Source: Flavobacteriales bacterium (GTDB lineage: Bacteria > Bacteroidota > Bacteroidia > Flavobacteriales > PHOS-HE28). Taken from it: DNA of 64,000 bases. The position numbers and the translations under genes are program-made. Numbering within the stretch: the first letter of the stretch is position 1; the number at the start of each line of letters is the position of its first letter. Below are positions 18,778-26,300 of this stretch, piece by piece. Under the pieces are notes generated by a model. The model made no database searches. It was given only the letters and a program-made list of their open reading frames with translations, and had not been told where the DNA came from. The stretch is taken from positions 1 through 64,000 of the forward strand of contig SSGN01000099.1 in NCBI GenBank assembly GCA_008016945.1, read 5' to 3'.

Positions 18778-18786
18778 ATTCGCACC

Positions 18787-19536
18787 ATGAAACTCACACT
18801 CAAGATCTGGCGCCAGAACGGCCCGAATGACAAAGGCAGGATCGTCGACTATCCGGTAAACGATGTCTCCGAGGACATGTCCTTCCTCGAGATGCTCGAC
18901 GTGCTGAACGACGAACTCGTGCGCAAGGGCGAGGATCCCATCGCCTTCGATCATGATTGCCGCGAGGGCATCTGCGGTATGTGCAGCCTGTTCATCAACG
19001 GCGAGCCGCACGGACCGGGCCGGGGCATTACCACCTGCCAGCTGCACATGCGCAAGTTCAAGGACGGCGATACCATCTATGTGGAGCCCTGGCGCAGCAC
19101 GGCCTTCCCGGTGATCAAGGACCTCGCCGTGCATCGCGGCGCCTTCGACCGCATCCAAGCGGCAGGCGGTTTCGTGAGCGTGAACACCAGCGGCAATCTG
19201 GTGGACGGCAACGCCGTTCCGATCCCGAAGGACGATGCCGACAAGGCCTTCGACGCCGCCACGTGCATCGGCTGCGGCGCCTGTGTGGCCGCCTGCCCCA
19301 ACGGCAGTGCCATGCTGTTCACCGCGGCGAAGGTGGCCCAACTGTCGTTGCTGCCCCAGGGCAAGCCGGAGCGCAAGCGTCGTGCGCTGGCCATGGTGGA
19401 GCAGATGGACAAGGAGGGCTTCGGCAACTGCAGTAACACCGGCGCCTGCGAAGTGGAATGCCCCAAACAGATCAGCATCGCCAACATCGCACGATTGAAC
19501 CGGGAGTACTTGGTGGCCACGGTGACGAAGGAGTGA
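18787..19536 (+). CDS. sdhB: Succinate dehydrogenase iron-sulfur subunit
   Basis: A 249-residue subunit carrying three clusters between FAD and haem. The [2Fe-2S] cysteines are Cys58, 63, 66 and 84 (CREGICGMC and TTC). The C-terminal ferredoxin domain has Cys160, 163, 166 and 170 ([11 protein letters not shown]) and Cys215, 221 and 225 ([11 protein letters not shown]) for the [4Fe-4S] and [3Fe-4S] clusters. Last gene of the operon; its distance from sdhA (about 710 bp) is caused by the inserted four-helix-bundle gene and repeats. Confidence 0.97.
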   Translation: MKLTLKIWRQNGPNDKGRIVDYPVNDVSEDMSFLEMLDVLNDELVRKGEDPIAFDHDCREGICGMCSLFINGEPHGPGRGITTCQLHMRKFKDGDTIYVEPWRSTAFPVIKDLAVHRGAFDRIQAAGGFVSVNTSGNLVDGNAVPIPKDDADKAFDAATCIGCGACVAACPNGSAMLFTAAKVAQLSLLPQGKPERKRRALAMVEQMDKEGFGNCSNTGACEVECPKQISIANIARLNREYLVATVTKE

Positions 19537-20637
19537 TCAACGTAGAACCCACGGATCGAGACTTGACACAATAGCATTTCGGCATCAGGAGTCCGATCCC
19601 GCATTTCGCACGAAGGTCCTCGCCGAATGTCGGGTATAAGGCTGTTGTTGGTGGATCACATGGCTCCCATGGCGCGTCCACGCACATGCCAATAGAAGAC
19701 CCTCGAAATACACTTGAGCCAAGCGCCTATGTCAAAAAGAGAGGGCAATGGCGGGCAGGTGCAGGGTCAAACCCATTGAAGACAGAGGGCGACCATGTTC
19801 CTACTGTCCAAGTGCTGCCCGCACATCCTGCATCAACCCATAAGCCGTAGTCTCTGTCATGCCTCCAGCGAGCGTGTAGCCCTGCCCTGCTGCCTCGGCC
19901 ACCAAGGTGTACGACACCGCAGCGGCTCTGTTCAGATCCGTCATTCGCGCATGTTCTTGCATGCCACGGCCATGTGTCCCGATGTAACGAGGATCATCGG
20001 TAACACTATTCTTGATCACCAACCTATGTATCCGATCCTTGGGGATCATAACGCCATCACCCTGTCGGATCCCATTCCCATCCACTGAGAACCGGCCACC
20101 AGAGGAGCGTATCTTCTCCATTGGCTTTTCATATGCCATTTCATGGATCAATCTGAACAGCCATGCGCCGAAGGGAATGAGCTTTATGACAAACCCGGCC
20201 GGACCTCCGCTGGCCGTTGGCAGATCGGCGGGGTGTACCACGAACTCCACGACACCGGTTGGAAGGACGTTACGCTCATAGTTGCTCGTTCCCATGTTCT
20301 TGTTCTAGTCCTTCTCCTAGCCATCGGACGATCGACGGCCGGATGATGCGAATTCAGATGCATTGCAGATAGGCTTCAAACCTCGGTAGGCTCTCCAGAC
20401 GGTGGAGGAGCCCCTGATGCTCTTGGGTCGGTAGGGTCCATTGCTAAATTGGCAGAACGCCATTGTCACCCCGGCGGAGTTCATCGCCGTGTTCGGGCCT
20501 TCAAGGGGGCTCGCATAGCAGACCACTGAGCTTGACCACGGACCTGTATTCCAACTCCACGATAGCAGGATGGGGTCCATGCCATCCGCCGATCGACCTT
20601 CCGCCTGTCCGTTTGCCACCAGCATCACGGAAGCCGC
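19537..20637. other. Poorly coding region after the sdh operon
   Basis: About 1.1 kb of lower-GC sequence without recognisable homologues. Only the minus-strand frame 19801-20295 looks protein-like (listed separately). Upstream of it, a minus-strand frame 20317-20715 (132 codons) overlaps the mntA promoter and start and has unusual Ser/Trp-rich composition. It may be the other half of a decayed gene or noise. Bases 19537-19800 show nothing identifiable. Confidence 0.4.
19801..20295 (-). CDS. Hypothetical protein
   Basis: A 164-residue reading frame with no family I recognise. A hydrophobic patch (GFVIKLIPFGAWLFRLI) lies near residue 35, followed by a polar region with KDRIHRLVIKNSVTDDP and an Ala/Gly-rich end. 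No signal peptide and no good promoter were found. It may be a genuine orphan, a fragment of a larger decayed surface or polymorphic-toxin-type protein, or spurious. It lies alone between sdhB and the MntA/HepT pair. Confidence 0.35.
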   Translation of the reverse strand: MGTSNYERNVLPTGVVEFVVHPADLPTASGGPAGFVIKLIPFGAWLFRLIHEMAYEKPMEKIRSSGGRFSVDGNGIRQGDGVMIPKDRIHRLVIKNSVTDDPRYIGTHGRGMQEHARMTDLNRAAAVSYTLVAEAAGQGYTLAGGMTETTAYGLMQDVRAALGQ

Positions 20638-20645
20638 TACCTTTG
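20612..20645 (+). promoter_or_regulatory. Promoter of mntA-hepT: TTTG-N22-TACCTTTG, leaderless
   Basis: TTTG (20612-20615) and TACCTTTG (20638-20645) match the Bacteroidota -33 and -7 elements with a 22-base spacer. The -7 element ends four bases before ATG 20650, so the transcript should start at the A of the ATG. Confidence 0.65.
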
Positions 20646-20649
20646 AGGT

Positions 20650-20952
20650 ATGCGGTTGACACCCGAACAGATCGAAGGACTGCGGGCCTACTTCGCCACG
20701 AAGCCGGTGGTACACGCCTACCTCTTCGGCTCGTTCGCGCGCGGCGAAGCTGATGAGCAGAGCGATGTGGACATCCTTGTGGACTTGGACCGCTCGGTGC
20801 CCTTCGGTTTGGGCTTCTTCGGCATGATCGGGGACCTTCAGGAACTGCTGGGCAGGCAGGTCGATGTGGTCACCCGTGAGGCGCTTTCACCGCATGTGGA
20901 GAAGTACGTGAAGCGCGACCTCCTTCCGATCTATGCGCGACAGGCTCGGTGA
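20650..20952 (+). CDS. mntA: MntA-like nucleotidyltransferase antitoxin
   Basis: A 100-residue minimal nucleotidyltransferase. The GSX10DXD motif is exact: Gly27-Ser28, then Asp39 and Asp41 (GSFARGEADEQSDVDILVD). In characterised HepT/MntA modules this enzyme AMPylates a Tyr of the HEPN toxin and neutralises it. ATG 20650 is supported by the adjacent -7 element. The gene overlaps the downstream HEPN gene by 20 bases, as expected for a toxin-antitoxin pair. Confidence 0.9.
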   Translation: MRLTPEQIEGLRAYFATKPVVHAYLFGSFARGEADEQSDVDILVDLDRSVPFGLGFFGMIGDLQELLGRQVDVVTREALSPHVEKYVKRDLLPIYARQAR

Positions 20953-21289
20953 CCGCATCCGCGTCCAGCACATCCTGGAAGCCGTCGAGTTGATCGAAGG
21001 TTTCATGATGGCTCGATCCATTGAGGACCTTGCCCAGGATGCGATGCTGCGCTTTGCGGTGGTGAAACAGTTAGAGGTGATCGGAGAAGCGGCTTCACGG
21101 ATCGCTCAAGAGACGCTGGATGCTGAACCGGCCATTCCATGGAAACAAGTCGTGTTTATGCGGCACGTGCTTGTGCATGACTATTACCGTGTGGACATTC
21201 CAACGGTCTGGAGCACGGTGACCAACGATCTTGGTCCATTGAAACAGGCGATCCTTCGGTTACTGGCTACTCTTCCTCCCGCTCCGTGA
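20933..21289 (+). CDS. hepT: HepT-like HEPN-domain RNase toxin (DUF86)
   Basis: A 118-residue HEPN protein. The RX4HXY catalytic motif is intact: Arg77, His82 and Tyr84 (MRHVLVHDYY). Tyr84 is the residue that MntA-type antitoxins AMPylate in studied systems. It overlaps mntA by 20 bases. The TGA stop (21287-21289) directly abuts the ATG of the aminotransferase gene, so the toxin may be co-transcribed with metabolic genes. Likely functional given intact motifs. Confidence 0.9.
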   Translation: MRDRLGDRIRVQHILEAVELIEGFMMARSIEDLAQDAMLRFAVVKQLEVIGEAASRIAQETLDAEPAIPWKQVVFMRHVLVHDYYRVDIPTVWSTVTNDLGPLKQAILRLLATLPPAP

Positions 21290-22432
21290 ATGGCCATTCA
21301 TAGTAAACTACCCCGCGTAGGCACCACCATCTTCACGGTGATGAGCAGGTTGGCGCAGGAGTGCGGCGCCATCAACCTCAGCCAGGGATTCCCGGATTTC
21401 CCGATCGACAGTAGGTTGAGCGCGTTGGTCGATGCCGCGATGAAGGCCGGCCACAACCAGTATGCGCCCATGCCCGGCCTGCCCGCTCTCCGCGAGGCGA
21501 TCGCCGCCAAGGTGCAAAGGCTCTATGGCTTCAGCTATGATCCGGACACGGAAGTCACCGTTACCGCCGGCGGCACGCAGGCCATCTTCACGGCCATCGG
21601 TGCGGTGGTGCATCCCGGTGATGAGGTGATCATCGTGGACCCGGCCTACGACTGCTACGCACCCACGGTGGAGCTATTCGGCGGCAAATCGGTGCATGTT
21701 CGCTTGGGCACCGATATGCGGTTCGATGCGGATGCTGTGAAGGCTGCCATCACTCCGCGCACGCGCATGCTCATGATCAACACCCCGCATAACCCGGCGG
21801 GTGCGATCCTGCGCGATGCGGACATGCGCCGCATCGCTGAAATGCTGCGTGGTACGAACATCATCCTCCTGAGCGACGAGGTGTACGAGCACTTGGTCTT
21901 CGATGGGGAGGCGCACGCTTCGGTGATCCATCATCCGGACCTGCGGGAACGCGCCTTCGTGATCTTCAGCTTTGGCAAGGTCTTCCACACCACGGGCTGG
22001 AAAATGGGCTATGCGCTCGCGCCGAGGGAGTTGATGGCCGAGTTCCGCAAGGTGCACCAGTTCAATGTGTTCAGTGTGCATACACCGCAGCAGGTGGCAT
22101 TGGCCGAGTACATGAAGGAGCCCGAGAACTACGAACAGGTCCCAGCCTTCTACCAGGCCAAGCGCGACCGGTTCGCCACGGGCATGGCGAATTCCCGTTT
22201 CAAGTTGTTGCGCTGCGAGGGCTCCTACTTCCAGACGGCGGACTACAGCGCGATCAGCGATCAGAACGACCTCGCGTTCGCGGAGCACTTGGCAAGAGCA
22301 TTCGGTGTAGCGACGATCCCGCTTTCGCCGTTCTACAAAGAACCACCGACCGGGCAACACCTGCTACGTTTCTGCTTCGCGAAACAAGACCGTACCTTGG
22401 ACGCTGCGATCGAAAAGCTATGTCGGGTTTGA
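21290..22432 (+). CDS. Methionine/glutamine aminotransferase (YbdL-like)
   Basis: A 380-residue fold-type I PLP aminotransferase of the class that includes E. coli YbdL and kynurenine/glutamine transaminase. INLSQGFPDFP and NQYAPMPGLPALREAIA open the protein; PLP Lys230 lies in FSFGKVFHTTGWKMGY and NTPHNPAG is present. It transaminates methionine, glutamine or aromatic amino acids. ATG 21290 immediately follows the hepT stop. It overlaps the downstream omega-amidase-like gene by 13 bases, pointing to a shared pathway. Confidence 0.9.
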   Translation: MAIHSKLPRVGTTIFTVMSRLAQECGAINLSQGFPDFPIDSRLSALVDAAMKAGHNQYAPMPGLPALREAIAAKVQRLYGFSYDPDTEVTVTAGGTQAIFTAIGAVVHPGDEVIIVDPAYDCYAPTVELFGGKSVHVRLGTDMRFDADAVKAAITPRTRMLMINTPHNPAGAILRDADMRRIAEMLRGTNIILLSDEVYEHLVFDGEAHASVIHHPDLRERAFVIFSFGKVFHTTGWKMGYALAPRELMAEFRKVHQFNVFSVHTPQQVALAEYMKEPENYEQVPAFYQAKRDRFATGMANSRFKLLRCEGSYFQTADYSAISDQNDLAFAEHLARAFGVATIPLSPFYKEPPTGQHLLRFCFAKQDRTLDAAIEKLCRV

Positions 22433-23283
22433 TGGAACGGTTGGAGCGATACAGGCTCCAAGAGGAGAAGGCGGAGGCCAAGCGCGTGCGCAAGGCCAAG
22501 AAAGGCCTCCGACTTACCATCGTGCAAAGCGAACTCCATTGGGAAGATGCCGCGGCCAACCGTCGGATGTTCACCAAGAAGCTGGTCCCATTGAAGGGCC
22601 GTACGGACCTCATCGTGCTGCCTGAGATGTTCACCACCGGGTTCAGCATGCGCAGCCGTGAACTCGCCGAAACGATGAAAGGGGCCACGGTGCAATGGAT
22701 GCGTGAACAGGCCAAGGCACTGGACGCGGCGATCTACGGCAGCGCCATCATCAAGGAGAAAGGGAAGTATTACAACCGTGGCCTGTTCGTGAAGCCCGAT
22801 GGCGAAGTGGAGACTTACGACAAACGGCATCTCTTCCGCTTCGCCAAGGAGAACGACCATTATACACGGGGTGGGGATGGCAACGTGGTGGAGTGCCGGG
22901 GGTGGCGGATCCTCTTGCAGATCTGCTTCGACCTGCGCTTCCCGGTGTTCTCGCGCAACGATACGCAGCCACCTTACGATCTCGCGCTCTACGTGGCCAA
23001 CTGGCCCGAAGTGCGGCGCCATCCGTGGAATACGTTGCTGCTGGCACGGGCCATCGAGAATCAATGCTATGTCGCGGGCGTGAACCGCGTGGGCAAGGAT
23101 GGGAACGGCCTTCCGTACAGCGGCGACAGTGTCGTCGTAGACCCCAAGGGTGAAGTGATCTCCCGTGTGGAGCCTTCGCAGGAGGGCCTGGAGACCATCC
23201 GATTGGACTGGAAAGCACTCGCCGAATTCCGCGCGAAGTTCCCGGTGCTGGTGGACGCCGACATGTTCGTCATACGCGACTGA
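22420..23283 (+). CDS. Nitrilase-family omega-amidase (YafV-like)
   Basis: A 287-residue carbon-nitrogen hydrolase with the full triad: Glu69 (LPEMFTTGFSM), Lys135 (YDKRHLFRF) and Cys169 (LLQICFDLRFPVF). The family includes YafV/NIT2-like enzymes that hydrolyse 2-oxoglutaramate formed when glutamine is the amino donor. A charged N-terminal extension of about 30 residues precedes the domain; ATG 22432 (MERLERYR) is an alternative start. Overlap with the aminotransferase gene fits the transaminase/omega-amidase couple. Confidence 0.9.
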   Translation: MSGLMERLERYRLQEEKAEAKRVRKAKKGLRLTIVQSELHWEDAAANRRMFTKKLVPLKGRTDLIVLPEMFTTGFSMRSRELAETMKGATVQWMREQAKALDAAIYGSAIIKEKGKYYNRGLFVKPDGEVETYDKRHLFRFAKENDHYTRGGDGNVVECRGWRILLQICFDLRFPVFSRNDTQPPYDLALYVANWPEVRRHPWNTLLLARAIENQCYVAGVNRVGKDGNGLPYSGDSVVVDPKGEVISRVEPSQEGLETIRLDWKALAEFRAKFPVLVDADMFVIRD

Positions 23284-23319
23284 TAACGCGGTCAACAGGG
23301 TCTCCTTCTTCGTAGGAAG

Positions 23320-23336
23320 ACCGCTGCCGTAGCGGT
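23320..23336. terminator. Short bidirectional hairpin between convergent genes
   Basis: ACCGCT-GCCGT-AGCGGT forms a 6-bp perfect stem at the 3' ends of two convergent genes. No U-tract follows, so terminator function is tentative. Confidence 0.4.
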
Positions 23337-26300
23337 CACCGCAACACCTGGATGTGTCCCATTTGCTCCTGCTCCATGCCGAGCGTTCCATCCTTTTCCT
23401 GGAACTTGTAGCTCAACCGCCACACATAGATGTCGTTCTTCACGATGGATCCCGCGTAGGTGCCATCCCAACCCATGGTCGGATCATCACTCTCAAAGAG
23501 CAGGTTCCCCCAACGGTCGAAGACCCAGAGATGCATGCTCGCGATGTTCTTCCCCACGGGAATGAAGATGTCGTTCGTCCCGTCGCCGTTCGGGGTGAAC
23601 GTGTTCGGCACGAAGATGGCCGAGGGGCAATATTCGACCACCTCTGCGGAATCGCGCGCCGCACAATCGAACTGGTTGGTCACTTCCACCACGTACCAAC
23701 CATAGGCACCTGCGAGGATCACCCGTGAATGCTCACCTGTGCTCCAGTCGTACCGCGATCCGGTGTTGCCGGCATCGATCCGTACGAAATGCTCCTCCTC
23801 GCCGAGGCAGGTGCGGAACTGTCGGGTCGCCATTTGAACCGGAGAGGGATTGAAGCCTACGCTGATGGAATCGGTACGCTGGCACGACCCATTGCTCACC
23901 TGAACGCTGTGAACGCCCGCACTCCTTACAGGTATGGTCCGTGTGGTGGCACCAGTGTTCCATATGTACGTGGCGCCGGGAACGCCCGCGTCCAGAAGGA
24001 GCACCTCACCATCGCAGAGCACCGTATCTGGCCCAAGTTCCACGACCGGAGGAGGTACGAACTGCACCACGGCGTCATACGTCGCCGAACAACCGATGTC
24101 GTCGGTGAGGGTGACCGTATACGTTCCACCCTGTTGCACCTGGATCGTACGGCCGGTTCCGCCATTGCTCCATACGTAGGTCACCTCATCGATACCCGCA
24201 TCGAGGGTGACACTCTCGCCGATGCAACGTGTCGCATCCTCCAACAGGTCCGCGGGCAGTGACCGCACCTGGATGATGCGCTGATCGGTGGCGCTGCATG
24301 CCGCATTGCTCACCGTGACGGAGTAGGTCCCAGCGCTCGTCGTGGTGATCGTTCGTGTGGTCGCTCCCGTATTCCAGGTATAGCTCGCTCCAGGGTTGCC
24401 GGCGTCCAAGGTGACCGTACTCCCAGCGCAGACCGTGGTGTCAGGCCCCAGATCCACGTGTACTTCGGGAAGCAGATCGACCACGGCATCGAAGGTGGCC
24501 GAACATTGCTGCGCGGTGGTCACGGTCACGCTATACGTGCCGCTGGCCAAGGGCTGTATGCTCTGCGTGGTGGCCCCGATGCTCCAGGTGTAGGTCGCTC
24601 CGGCATTCCCCGCGTTCAGTATCACCGGCGAGGTGATGCAGCTGCTCACATCCGCCAGCACATCGGTGGGTAACGGGTTCAAGGCCACCGAAACGGCATC
24701 GCTGCCAACGCACCCGTACGGGGAGGTCACCTGTACGGAGTAGGTCCCGCTGGTGGTCACCATCAACTGTTGGCCGGTAGCCCCGGTGTTCCAAGCGAAC
24801 GCACTGCCCGAATTCCCAGCGTTCAGGCCATATTGGCCGACCCCGCACAGGGAAACGTCCGGACCCAGATCGACCACGGGCATCGGGTGCAACGTGACCT
24901 GGAAGGTGGTGGAGACCTCGCATCCCTGCGCATCGGTCACCGTCACGGTATGCGGACCGGAAACGGCAGGTACGATACTGGCGGTGTGTTGGCCCGTGGA
25001 CCAGATGTAGCTGGCGCCCGTGGCCGGTGCGGTGATCGTGGGTGGAGTGCTCGCACAGGCACTGGCCGTGGCCTGCGCCGGCACGCCAGCGAAAGCCCGT
25101 GTGATCACCACTTCATCGCTCACACTACACCCGTTGGCATCGGTGATGGTCACCGCATAGGTGGCGCTCCCTTCGACCATGATCGTGGGCGCGGCGATGT
25201 TCGCGGCGTTCAGTGCGGCCGCCGGTGTCCACGTGTAGTGCGGGTTCGGCACGTTGTGCTGTACAGCGAGCTGGTGGCCCAACGTGGAGCAGAGCGTCAG
25301 ATCCGGTCCGGCATTGGCGGTGTACCCGGTGGTCACCACGACGGTCACACTTTGGCTCAGCTGACAACCACTTGCCGTGTGCGTTACCGTGCAGGTGTAG
25401 GTCGTGGTCTGCGTGGATGTGGCCACGGGATCGGGGATGCTGGTGCTCGAGAGACCGGCACCGGTCCAGGCGTAGGTGAGGCCCGAACCACCATCGGCCA
25501 CGGCATGCAACTGAACGGACTGGCCCTGGCACAGCGTATCGTTGGAAGCGCTCACATCCATGCTGAGCAACTGCCCCACGGTGATGGTGACCTGGCCCGA
25601 GGCCGTGCAGCCGATGTCCGTTGTGGCCACGACACCGTACGTGGTGGTGGTGACCGGTGTGGCCGTTGGCGACTGCACGTTGGTGGCACTCAGGGTGCCG
25701 TTGTTCGGCGACCATGCGTAGGTGATGCCGGATCCGGAGGAAGGGGTGGCGGAGATCGGCGTGCCTGCCACTGCACAGAGCGTGGTGTTCGGTGTGACCG
25801 CGATGCTGAACGCGGGATCGACCCGGACGTACACCGAATCCTGGTAGACACAACCTCCCGCGGGATCGGTGGCATTGAGCACGTACCAGCCGGAAGTGGT
25901 TGGCGTGGCTACGGGGTTGTACAAGCCGGCGTTGTTCAACGGCCCAGGTCCGTTCCACGCATAGCTGAGATATGCATCATCATACCGACCGATCAGGAAA
26001 TCGTCGATGGCCCAATTGTCGTGGCCGGCACCATTGTGCGAAAGCTGGCGCAGCCGGAACATCGCGGTCGTGTGCTGCGCACCCACAGGGATGCTCACAT
26101 CGATCGGCGTGAAGTCCGGGTATCCACTTTCGTCATACGTCGAGATCAAGGTCCAGTTGATTCCGTTGTTGGTCGAATACTCCAGCACGATATCCTCGCC
26201 GATGTCGGCATCGTCACATGGCGCCGTTCCTGTGGCGACCTTCAATTGGAACCTAAGCTTGCCTCCACCAATGGTGTTGAACGCGGTGGTCTGCGCATAA

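Noticed and set aside
20317..20715. 132-codon minus-strand frame as a definite gene
   Set aside because: It covers the mntA promoter and start, has odd composition and no recognisable domain. Left as a doubtful part of the 19.5-20.6 kb region.
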